Of a stretch of DNA of 63,395 bases, positions 9,191 through 18,400 are shown one piece after another (the first letter of the stretch is position 1; every line of letters begins with the position of its first letter). The position numbers and the translations under genes were made by a program. The notes beneath the pieces were generated by a model. It was not told the DNA's origin. It did not search any database and was given only the letters and a program-made list of their open reading frames with translations. Origin of the DNA: Brevibacterium senegalense (GTDB lineage: Bacteria; Actinomycetota; Actinomycetes; Actinomycetales; Brevibacteriaceae); assembly GCA_020743695.1 (NCBI GenBank), contig DYUK01000016.1, positions 1 to 63,395 of the forward strand, in the 5' to 3' direction.

Positions 9191-9737
9191 AGCCCTCGAG
9201 GAAGACGTCCGCCTTCGCGGTGTGCGGGTAGCGCTGCGTCAGCGCGTGGAACTCCCGTGAGTGGTCCGGTCGACGCAGATGCGCCAGTTCGTGGACCAGC
9301 ACGGAGTCCAGGACCCAGTCCGGCACACGTGCGATGCGCGACGACACCCGGATCGTCCGACTGGACGAGGTCGTGGAGGCGTAGCGCGAGTTCTGGTTGT
9401 CGACCCACGTGACGGAAGCCGGTTCGATCCCGTCCGCGAAGTACTGCGCGTTGAGCGCCAGCGCCCGCTGCAGCAGCTGTTCATCGCTGGCCGGGACACG
9501 GGCCGCCCGCTTCTCTGCCCGGGTGAGCAGTGAGGCGATCATGTCCGCGTGCTGCGCGGGACGGAAGTTCTGCGGCACGGCCAACACCCACCTCTCCCCC
9601 TCCCGTGTGACCGCGACCGTCTTGCGCCTGCGCGCAGACCGCCGGAGGACCACCGAGCCGTCTGCGATCTCCTCCAGCACCTGCGCGGCGGTGCGCGTGA
9701 CGGGCCTGCCGGTCTGCTGCGCGTCCGATGTCGTCAT
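9159..9737 (-). CDS. M48/YgjP-like metallopeptidase (DUF45)
   Basis: VLVHELAHLRRPDHSREFHALTQRYP zinc motif. Confidence 0.88.
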   Translation of the reverse strand: MTTSDAQQTGRPVTRTAAQVLEEIADGSVVLRRSARRRKTVAVTREGERWVLAVPQNFRPAQHADMIASLLTRAEKRAARVPASDEQLLQRALALNAQYFADGIEPASVTWVDNQNSRYASTTSSSRTIRVSSRIARVPDWVLDSVLVHELAHLRRPDHSREFHALTQRYPHTAKADVFLEGFSYGQRAGEG

Positions 9738-9958
9738 GGGTCACACGGTAGCGACACCCACGGACACGACCGCGCGCCGGATGGATCCGAAAATTCTTCG
9801 ACACATTTCCGATCGCGGTCACGTCCACAGCGGAATCCGCTCACATCCGCGGTTGCCGGTCGCTTACCGCACACCTCGTCCACATGCCAGCACACAGGGC
9901 GCCGCGTGTCGTCAACACGTTATCCACACTCACATGCGCGTAAGTGTGAACTCCCGCG

Positions 9959-9987
9959 TTGACGCGCCGGTCCGCGACTTCTAGGTT
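9959..9987 (+). promoter_or_regulatory. SigA-like promoter TTGACG-N17-TAGGTT
   Basis: TTGACG 9959-9964, 17-nt spacer, TAGGTT 9982-9987; ~225 nt before the 10222 start. Confidence 0.55.
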
Positions 9988-10221
9988 TGTGTGTCATACC
10001 CCCGGAAAACCCGGGGTTCGTGGGCTGGGGGAAGGCTCACGGGCTCCGCGCGAGGCTGGGGGTCAGACGCACCGGAAGGTGCGCGGCCGTGGTTGCCCTG
10101 TGCTATCGCATCCCGCCGCGCTCACCTTCCGGTGCGCTGTTTCCACAGGCTTGTCCACAGTAGGCTCCGGGGGCTCCCGCACGAGCGGTCCACTCCGTAC
10201 GGTGGCCGTGAGGAGGAGCCC

Positions 10222-11148
10222 ATGCTGCAGTTCCACAGAAGCGTCGCACTGGTGCGCAGAACGGAGTCGAGCGTCCAGTTCGGAGTCGACGACCCCGTCC
10301 TCATCGACGGACTCACGGACGGGGACTTCGCCCTCATCGACCGCCTGTGCCGCGGCTGCGACCCGGACGACTACCTGGAGGTCGCGCACCGGCGCGGCGT
10401 CAACCGCACCCGCGCACTCTCCCTGCTGGACCTGCTGACCGAGGCCGGTGTGCTCGCACCGCCCGAGGCCGCGGCCGGCGGTCCTGTGGTCCGCGACCAC
10501 GTCGAACCGTTCGCAGCCTTGCACGGCCTGGGACCCGTCGAGGCGGCCCGGGCGGTGGGTGAGCGCCCCGTCTTCGTAGTGGGAAGGGACTCCTCGGTGA
10601 TCGCGGACGCGCTGGCGGCGGTGGGCTTCGCCCCGCGGCCGGTCGCGGACGTCGACGCGGCCCTGGCACAGGGCGCCGTGCAGTCGACCACCGTCCTGGT
10701 CGATCGCTGGACGGCGAACGTGGGGGACGCCTCGCGACTGTTCGCGGAGGAGGCCGCCCACCTGTCCGTGCGGATCGGCGACCAGCAGGCTGATCTGACC
10801 CCGGTGCGCCCCGGCATCACACCGTGCCTCACGTGCGCCGTGCTGCACACACGTGACGAGGACGAGGGCTGGTTCACCGGCTGGCAGCAGCTGTCCGCCC
10901 GATCCGCGCACGCCCTCGTCGACCCCCTGCTGCTGCTCTCCGCTGCGACGGAGACGGCCCGCGTCCTGCGCGCGTGGGCGGCGGGACTGGCGGAGTTCGG
11001 TCCGCTGCTGCGCATCAGCGCCCGCTCGGGCGAGCGATCGCAGTCACCGGCGCGGTTCCACCCCGACTGCGACTGCCGGATCCCGCTCAGCCCGAGCGGT
11101 GAGCCCGGATCAGTGCCAGCAGTTCGTGTCCGAACTGCTCCAGCTTGA
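10222..11148 (+). CDS. ThiF/E1-like, TOMM cyclodehydratase-like protein
   Basis: RPGITPCLTCAVLHTRDEDEGW resembles the PGxxPCxxCxxxHxxxxD motif of YcaO-associated cyclodehydratase/ThiF-like proteins. Confidence 0.65.
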   Translation: MLQFHRSVALVRRTESSVQFGVDDPVLIDGLTDGDFALIDRLCRGCDPDDYLEVAHRRGVNRTRALSLLDLLTEAGVLAPPEAAAGGPVVRDHVEPFAALHGLGPVEAARAVGERPVFVVGRDSSVIADALAAVGFAPRPVADVDAALAQGAVQSTTVLVDRWTANVGDASRLFAEEAAHLSVRIGDQQADLTPVRPGITPCLTCAVLHTRDEDEGWFTGWQQLSARSAHALVDPLLLLSAATETARVLRAWAAGLAEFGPLLRISARSGERSQSPARFHPDCDCRIPLSPSGEPGSVPAVRVRTAPA

Positions 11149-13144
11149 CGGGGCCCATCCCGCTCACCCGACCCAGGTCGTCGAGCGAATCCGGCACCCG
11201 CTCCGCGATCTCCCGCATCGTGGGCATGCTGAGGACCAGGAAGACCGGCATGTTCAGCTGCGTCGACCGGTCACCGCGCCAGTGGATGAGCGCTTCGAGG
11301 ACCGCCCCGTCGACGTCCGCCGGGCACTGCGCGCAGCGCCCCCGGTTCCGGTCCGCCCGGGTGAGGAGCAGGGACGAGCACACCCGGCAGCGCACGGGAG
11401 CCGCGGCGACCGCGGTGCGGGCCGGGGCCTCGGGCCTGGCAGGGCGACCCGCCTGGACCTCGCCCACGAACCGGGACGGCCGTCTGCCCTTCGCCGGGCT
11501 GCCCCGGCGCCCCTTCGACCAGCTGAGCGACAGCGCGGTGCGGGCGCGGGTGACGGCCACGTAGAAGAGCCGACGCTCCTCGTCGATCGCCTCCGCCGTC
11601 TCCGCATAGCCGATGGGCAGGAGTCCCTCGGAGACCCCGGCCAGATGGACGCTCTCCCACTCGAGGCCCTTCGCGGCGTGCACGGATGCCAGGGTCACGC
11701 CGTCGATCGTGGGAGCGAACTGGTGCTCCGCACGGTCGTCCAGATCCGCGATGAAGGCGGCCAACGGCACCGGCAGCTGCGATTCCGACTGGCTGTCCTG
11801 CGCGAGTCCCACGAGGGCGGACAGCGACTCCCATCGCTCGCGCACAGCCCCCTGGGCCTGCGGCGCCGTGGGAGACCAGCCGATCGAGGAGAGGATGTCC
11901 TTCACCTGGACGTCCAGGGGATCGGATCCCTCGCGGTGCGAACTGGCGCGCATGACGGCCAGGGCCTCTTTCACCTCGCGGCGGGCGAAGAAGCGCTCAC
12001 CGCCGCGCAGCACGTAGGAGACGCCACGGGCACCCAGCGCCTCCTCGAAGGCCCGGCTCTGCGAATTGGTCCGGAAGAGGATCGCGATGTCTGCGGGGCG
12101 CCGTCCCGATTCGATCTCACCGGCGATGCGGGCAGCGATCGCCTCCGCCTCCGCCGCGTCGTCGGCGTACTCCGTGAAGGCCGGAGGCGGTCCCGTACGC
12201 TGCGTCCCGATCAGTTGGATCGGAGTGCGGCCGGTGCGGCGCAGCACGGCGTTCGCGATGCCGATGACCGGCTCCGCAGACCGGTAGTTGCGGACCAGCC
12301 GTACCTCCTGCGACGACGGGAAGTCGACGGACATCCGCCGCAGGAAGCGATCCGTCGCACCCGCGAACGTGTAGATGGTCTGCGCGGGATCGCCCACGAC
12401 GCACAGGTCGTCGCGCCGGCCCAGCCACCGCATGAGCAGGTCGTGCTGGAGCGGGCTCACGTCCTGGAACTCGTCGACGACGAAGCTGCGGTACTGGCTG
12501 TGCACCTGCGCCGCGATGTCCTCGTGGGTGCCCAGGGCTCCCACGAGCACCAGCAGCACGTCCTCGAAGTCGAGGACCCGCCGTTCCGTCTTGAGGTCCC
12601 CATAGCGCTGCATGATCTGCGCCATCGCGTCCAGGTCGATCCCGTCCGGCAGCGGTCGCGCGCCCGCGCGCTCCACGTAGTCCTCGACCCCCAGGAGCGA
12701 GACTGCGGCGTGCTCGATCTCTGCGGCGACGTCACGGATCGTCTCCCGCTCCGGGGCGATCCCCACCGCCTGCATCGCGTGCCCCACGAGGGTCGCCTTC
12801 TGCGGCAGGAGCTCCGGGAACGGGCCGTCGGAGATGCGGGGCCAGAAGAACCGCAGCTGCCGCAGCGCTGCCGAGTGGAAGGTGCGCGCCTGCACCGACG
12901 GCGTGCCCAGCGACCGCAGCCGGGAGCGCATCTCCCCGGCCGCCTTGGTCGTGAAGGTCAGGGCCAGGACGTGGCGGGGGTCCGTCGCGCCGATAGCGGC
13001 CTGGTGGGCGATGCGGTGCGTGATCGCGCGGGTCTTGCCCGTGCCCGCACCCGCGAGCACGACGAGGGGCCCGCCCGTGTGCGTCGCGACCGCCCGCTGC
13101 TCTGGGTCGAGGCCCTCCAGCAGGGGATGATCCGCACCGGTCAC
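11087..13144 (-). CDS. uvrD2: ATP-dependent DNA helicase UvrD2 (UvrD/PcrA-like with C-terminal HRDC)
   Basis: LVVLAGAGTGKTRAITHRIA, FVVDEFQDVSPLQ, CVVGDPAQTIYTFAGA; C-terminal MREIAERVPDSLDDLGRVSGMGPVKLEQFGHELL. Confidence 0.9.
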   Translation of the reverse strand: MTGADHPLLEGLDPEQRAVATHTGGPLVVLAGAGTGKTRAITHRIAHQAAIGATDPRHVLALTFTTKAAGEMRSRLRSLGTPSVQARTFHSAALRQLRFFWPRISDGPFPELLPQKATLVGHAMQAVGIAPERETIRDVAAEIEHAAVSLLGVEDYVERAGARPLPDGIDLDAMAQIMQRYGDLKTERRVLDFEDVLLVLVGALGTHEDIAAQVHSQYRSFVVDEFQDVSPLQHDLLMRWLGRRDDLCVVGDPAQTIYTFAGATDRFLRRMSVDFPSSQEVRLVRNYRSAEPVIGIANAVLRRTGRTPIQLIGTQRTGPPPAFTEYADDAAEAEAIAARIAGEIESGRRPADIAILFRTNSQSRAFEEALGARGVSYVLRGGERFFARREVKEALAVMRASSHREGSDPLDVQVKDILSSIGWSPTAPQAQGAVRERWESLSALVGLAQDSQSESQLPVPLAAFIADLDDRAEHQFAPTIDGVTLASVHAAKGLEWESVHLAGVSEGLLPIGYAETAEAIDEERRLFYVAVTRARTALSLSWSKGRRGSPAKGRRPSRFVGEVQAGRPARPEAPARTAVAAAPVRCRVCSSLLLTRADRNRGRCAQCPADVDGAVLEALIHWRGDRSTQLNMPVFLVLSMPTMREIAERVPDSLDDLGRVSGMGPVKLEQFGHELLALIRAHRSG

Positions 13145-14139
13145 GGTCGAGCGGAGGCCGTGTCGGAGTCGTTGTCCAACCAGCTGTACAGGATCTGCCC
13201 CGCGATCGACACGGTGGTGGGCACGGCCACCTCCTGCGCCGCGATCGCGTCCCGCAGCTCTGTGCGGGTGAACCAGCGCAGCGCGGTGATCTCGTCGTCG
13301 TCCGCGCGGGCGGCCATCGAATCAGCCTCCGCGGTGAAGCCCAGCATGAGGGAGGCCGGGAACGGCCACGGCTGCGAGCCCACGTACCGCGGTGCGCGGA
13401 CCGTGATGCCCGCCTCCTCCTGCACCTCGCGGATGACCGCGGATTCCAGGGTCTCCCCCGGCTCCACGAAGCCCGCCAGCAGGGAGTACCGGTCCGCCGG
13501 CCACATCGCGTTGGAGCCCAGCAGCAGGTGTTCCTCACCCTCCTCGTCCGTGTGGACCACGGCCATGATGACCGCGGGGTCCGTGCGCGGGAAGTGCTCG
13601 CTGCCGGCCTCCGGATCGCGGCGGACCCATCCGGACAGCACGGGTTCCGTGGGACGCCCGCTGCGCGGCGAGTGCGTGTGCGCGAAGTGCCAGTTGGCCA
13701 GGGCGGTGAGCGAGGTCGCCAGAGCGACGTCACGGTCGTCCAGCTGCTCCCCCAGATCGCGCAGCGACATCCACGTGGGCTCCGTCGCATCGAGTCCGCC
13801 GATCGGATCCGTCAGCCACGCCTCCGCGTCCCGGGCCTGCTGCGCGCCCACCCACTGGTCCAGCTCCGCACGGCCCTCGTCGTGCAGCGCCGCGCCGATG
13901 AAGTGGTCGCCGGCCGCGTCCGTGCCCAGGTAGAACAGGAAGGTGTTCCGGGGCACCTGCTCGCGCGTGAGCAGGTGCAGTCCTCCGCGCGAGATGAGGA
14001 GGTTCCCCCGGTGTCCCACGACCGCACGCGCACGGCCGGTCTCCCACACCGCGTCGATGCCCGCGGAGCGCAGGCTGTGGTTCCGATCGAGGGCGGTCCG
14101 GGACAGGCTTGCGGGCGGCAGCATCGGCAACGGTCTCAT
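13141..14139 (-). CDS. nudC: NADH pyrophosphatase / RNA-decapping NUDIX (NudC-like), zinc cysteines absent
   Basis: GFVEPGETLESAVIREVQEEAGI followed by VGSQPWPFPASLMLGF (SQPWPFPxS signature). Confidence 0.87.
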   Translation of the reverse strand: MRPLPMLPPASLSRTALDRNHSLRSAGIDAVWETGRARAVVGHRGNLLISRGGLHLLTREQVPRNTFLFYLGTDAAGDHFIGAALHDEGRAELDQWVGAQQARDAEAWLTDPIGGLDATEPTWMSLRDLGEQLDDRDVALATSLTALANWHFAHTHSPRSGRPTEPVLSGWVRRDPEAGSEHFPRTDPAVIMAVVHTDEEGEEHLLLGSNAMWPADRYSLLAGFVEPGETLESAVIREVQEEAGITVRAPRYVGSQPWPFPASLMLGFTAEADSMAARADDDEITALRWFTRTELRDAIAAQEVAVPTTVSIAGQILYSWLDNDSDTASARP

Positions 14140-14218
14140 GGGCGTCACGATACCGAAGACCGCGGACACACCCGGCGGGCTCGGGGTCCGTGCGAGGGCC
14201 AGCAGGTAGGTTGGGGAC

Positions 14219-15427
14219 GTGGACACCGCAGGGATGAGGATCACCGCCGTCGCAGCCACCATGCTGGACGATTTCGAGCCGAGCTCGTGGACGCGTCTGC
14301 CCGATTCCGACACGGACCGGATCCTCATGACCGACGGCGACCGCAGCCTCGTCGTCACGCTCGCAGCGCACGACCGGGCGGCCGCAGCCCATGCCGAGCA
14401 CATCGCCGCGAACACCCTGGCCCCGCTGCTGCCGGCGGATGCGCCCACGATCCCCCGGATCCTCGCCGCACGGACGGTCGACGGCGAGGCCGTGGGCCGG
14501 GACACGGATGTGACGCTCACGATCGCCGACCCGATGCCGGGCGTCCCCCTCTCCACTGCGATGTTCGAGCAGCACCCCGCACTCGTCGAGTCCCTGGCGC
14601 GCACGGTCGCCCTCCTCCACTCCGCGGACCCGGGACCCATCGCGGATGCGGGCCTGACGGTCGAGGAGTCGGCGGAGACCCGCGATCGTCTCCTGGCGGA
14701 TCTGGACTCCGCGGCCGCGACCGGTCGGGTCCCCGCCCTCCTGCTGAGCCGCTGGGAGGCCGCGCTCGAGGAGGTCACCGCGTGGCGCTTCCTCCCCGTC
14801 CCCATCCACGCGAGCCTGGGACCCGACGCCCTGTGGACGATCGACGGGGATGTCGTGGCCGTCTCCGATCTGGCCCGCCTGCGCGTAGGCGATCCCGCCG
14901 CGGACCTGGCCGCGGTGTCCTCGATGCTGACCCCGGAGGACTTCGAGCGCTTCTTCCGCTCGTACCGCGCCCACCGCGACCCGGATGATCCCGGCCTGCG
15001 CCGTCGCGTGGGCTTCCACGCGGAGATCACGGTCCTCGAGTGGCTGCTGGCGGCGGTCGCCGCGCAGGACGATGCCGCGATCGACGACGCCGCGGACCTG
15101 CTGCAGGCCCTCGCGGAGGTCACCGGGGATGCGGAGGACACCGGGGATGCGGATGTCACCGACCGGGACGAGTCCGGTGAACCGGCTGATCCGGACGAGT
15201 CCCAGGAGTCGGCGGCGGAGTCCGCCGCACCCGGGTCGGACGACGCCGAGGCCGCGCGCACCACTCCGTCCACCCGCACCGCCGCGGACCCGGACCCGGA
15301 CGCATTCCGGCCGTCGGCTCGGATCGAGGCCGGTGTGGACGAGGACGGGATCTCGACCGAACGTCTGGACACCTCCGAGCTCCACGCGCTGGACCCCCGT
15401 GAAGGTGACGAGCCCGACCGCGGCTGA
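14219..15427 (+). CDS. APH/macrolide-phosphotransferase-like protein, catalytic loop degenerate
   Basis: IHASLGPDALWTIDGDVVAVSDLARLRVGDPAADLA in place of HxDxxxxN...IDW; leaderless GTG start with TAGGTT at 14207. Confidence 0.7.
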   Translation: MDTAGMRITAVAATMLDDFEPSSWTRLPDSDTDRILMTDGDRSLVVTLAAHDRAAAAHAEHIAANTLAPLLPADAPTIPRILAARTVDGEAVGRDTDVTLTIADPMPGVPLSTAMFEQHPALVESLARTVALLHSADPGPIADAGLTVEESAETRDRLLADLDSAAATGRVPALLLSRWEAALEEVTAWRFLPVPIHASLGPDALWTIDGDVVAVSDLARLRVGDPAADLAAVSSMLTPEDFERFFRSYRAHRDPDDPGLRRRVGFHAEITVLEWLLAAVAAQDDAAIDDAADLLQALAEVTGDAEDTGDADVTDRDESGEPADPDESQESAAESAAPGSDDAEAARTTPSTRTAADPDPDAFRPSARIEAGVDEDGISTERLDTSELHALDPREGDEPDRG

Positions 15428-15452
15428 CTCAGCCCGCCATCGTCCGGCTCAC

Positions 15453-18400
15453 TCAGACCGCCGTCGTCTGGGTCGACGCGAGCCAGTCGACGATCGCCGT
15501 TTCATCGGGCAGTTCCTCCGGTCGCCAGACGTCGTCCGACCCCACGAAGAAGAACTCGGCCTCGATGCGCGGTGCACGCGCATACTGCGGCATCTTGGCG
15601 ATCGCCAGGCGGTACATCGCCAGCTGGACCGCCATCGCGTCGAGACGCTCGCGGTCCTGGGGCAGCCGTCCCGTCTTCCAGTCGACGACCAGCAGCCCTC
15701 CGTCCGCCTCCTGGAAGACCGCATCGATCTTGCCCGGCACGTGCACCGCGGTGCCCGACCGGTCGGGGGTCGACTCCCCCACCTCCAGCACCAGTTCGAA
15801 CGACAGCTCGACGGCTGCGGGTGACTGCAGGGCGTAGCGGGAGTCCAGGAACGTCCGCTGGAGCTCCTCCATCCGCTGGGCCAGCGCTGCGCCCCCACGG
15901 AATCCGGACGTCTCCGGTTCGACGTCCAGCAGTGCCGACTGACCGTAGTGCTGCTCGACCCAGGCGTGGAATGCGGTGCCCAGATCCGCGGCGGTGCTGG
16001 GCGGCTGGGGCATGGGTCGCCGCAGTCCGCTCCACCAGTCGTCGGCATCTGCGCGCAGTCCCACGAGGGACGTCGCAGAGAGTCTGCCGGGCAGTCGCCG
16101 GTCCTCGAGTCCTCCCGTCGTCGCCTCCGTCAGATGCAGGGCTCGCCGTGCCAGCGCGCTCACCGTGGGATCCGCGGCCGTGGCGGCGATGTCCTCCAGG
16201 CGGGGCTCCGCGCGCAGCTGATCGGTGACCGCCCGGATGAGCTCCGCGCGGCGGCTCACCACCTGCTCCGGATCGACGACCGGCCACTGGGCCTGGTCCT
16301 GACGACTCGTGTCCAGTTCCTCAACCTGGGGCAGCTCCGGCAGCTCGATGCCCCGCTGCTGGGCAACCTCGATGAGGAACGGTCCCGTCGTGACCGGCTT
16401 CTTCCGTGTGTGGGTGAACCGGGAGGCGGAGACGAAGAGGTGCGAGCGCGCCCGGGTCAGCGCGACGTAGGCCAGGCGGCGCTCCGCGTCGAGGTGGTGG
16501 CGATCCAGCGCGGTCGCCAGCGGGCCACCCGTCTTCACGCGGTCGTCGAAGTCCTTGGGCCCCTCGAGGTCCATGTCGCGCAGGTCGTAGGCGGGCAGCC
16601 CGGACCGATCGCCGCGCAGCGCGTGGGGCAGTCCACCCTGAGCCAGCCACCCCTCACCGGGCGTGCGCTTGCTGGGCAGGCCCTCGTCGTGGAGGAACGG
16701 CACGGCGACGGCGTCGAACTCGAGCCCCTTGGACGCGTGGACGGTCATGATCGTGACGGCGCCCGGGACCGGATCGACCGGCACGTCGTCGATCTCTGCG
16801 GATTCCTCCAGCAGGCGGGCCCACCGCAGGAACTCCCGCGGTCCGTCCGCGGGCGCCTCTCCGGCGAAGCGGGCGACCAGCGACAGGAGACTGTCGAGTG
16901 CACGGGTGTGGATGTCCGCGTACGCGGGCGCCAGCGCCGCGACCTCCGTGTCGATCCCGGCTTCACGGATGACGGCCCGGACCAGGCCCGGCAGGGTGAG
17001 GGTGCCGCTGCGGAGCCTGCGCAGCGTTCGGGCGAGCAGTGCGAGCCTGCGCCGCCCCTCATCGGTGAGGGATGCGAGTGCCTCCGTCTGCTCCGGTATC
17101 GCAGCGGCGGGCGTCCCCGCGGGGACGTCACCGGTCCGTTGTGCTGTGGTCGACTGCCTGCCGTCGTCCGACCTCCGCGCACCGCGCGACTGCTCGAGTG
17201 TCAGCAGTTCATCCAGTCCCTCGACGATGCCGATCCGCTCCTCGCGGAACCCGTCCGGCTCCTGCGCGTCCGGCAGACGGATCGAGCTGGCACGCACGAA
17301 TGCGGAGAAAGCGGTGAGGTCCGCCGCTCCCAGGCGGATGGTGCGTCCCGACAGCAGGCGCATGAGGACATCGCCCGCGTCCGGATCCTCCAGCACCTCG
17401 AGGATCGCCAGCGCATCTGCGACGAACGGATCGTCCAGCAGTCCGTGCGACCCGGCGACCTCGACGGGCAGGTCCGCGTCCTGGAGTGCCGCGGCGATCG
17501 GCCCGAACCCGGATCGCGCCCGGCACAGCACCGCGAACGTGGGCAGCGGGGACGGGCGGGGCGGTCTCTGTCCCGAGGCCCGGGCGGCCTCCCGCTTCTC
17601 CTCCTCCTTCCGACTGTGCCGGTCGAACAGATCGTCTCGCGCACGGAGCATCCAGGCGACCAGCTCCGGCAGCTGCGCGGGTTCCTCCGGGTGGGCGGGG
17701 TCCGGCAGTGCGCTGTGGGTGAGCGACACGGCGACGGCACCCTCCGGGGCTCCGGGGCGGGCTCGAAGTCCCACACGTTCGTCGACGGTGGGCAATCCGC
17801 GGGCGATGCAGTTCGCCGCGTCGAGGACCGCTGCGTCGTTGCGCCAGGAGATGGTGAGGCCGAACTTCCGGGCGGCCTCGTCGTGCGGCCCGCGGAACGC
17901 TGCGGGGAACGACTCGATGTTGTCCGCACTGGCGCCGCGCCAGCCGTAGATGGCCTGGCGCGGGTCGCCCACCGCCATGACCGCATGCCGACCGAAGATC
18001 TGCTGGAGCATGAGGAACTGCGCGTAGGAGGTGTCCTGGAACTCGTCCAGGAGGACGACGTCCCAGCGCGCCCGCTCCGCCTGGAGCGCGGCGGGACTGG
18101 TCTCCATGATCCGGTGGGCGAGCGCCACCTGATCGGAGAACTCGACTCCGCCGCGCTCCGCCTTCGCCTCCGCGTACTGCCGTGCCAGCCCCACCAGGCG
18201 GCGCTTGGCCAGCAGCCGGTCGGCGACAGGGTCGTGCTCCTCGAGGAGCGGGCGGATCTGCGGGCGCAGGGCGGTGCGCCCCGCGCGGTCAGCCGCGTCG
18301 TACTCGTCCGCCAGGGAGCGCAGCTGCTCGACGACCATCGTCTTGAACGCCTTGTCGGCAAATGCGCCGGACCGCTTGCGGACCAGGGTCTGCGCGAGCC

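Noticed and set aside
9990-10140. SRP RNA, 6C RNA or RNase P RNA in the ThiF leader
   Set aside because: A GGAA hairpin is present but the flanking SRP consensus, the C6 loops of 6C RNA and RNase P conserved blocks could not be matched; kept only as an unnamed structured leader.
10853-13933. 1026-aa plus-strand ORF
   Set aside because: Overlaps the ThiF-like 3' end and runs antisense to uvrD2 and nudC; low-complexity composition indicates a shadow frame.
13141-15372. 743-aa minus-strand ORF as a single protein
   Set aside because: Only the part from 14139 down matches NudC; the upstream portion is Ser/Arg-rich and antisense to the APH-like gene, whose frame has kinase-like motifs.
14219-15427. 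Functional macrolide resistance phosphotransferase
   Set aside because: The catalytic Asp of the HxDxxxxN loop is absent and the locus is a core recombination neighbourhood, so a resistance call is not supported.
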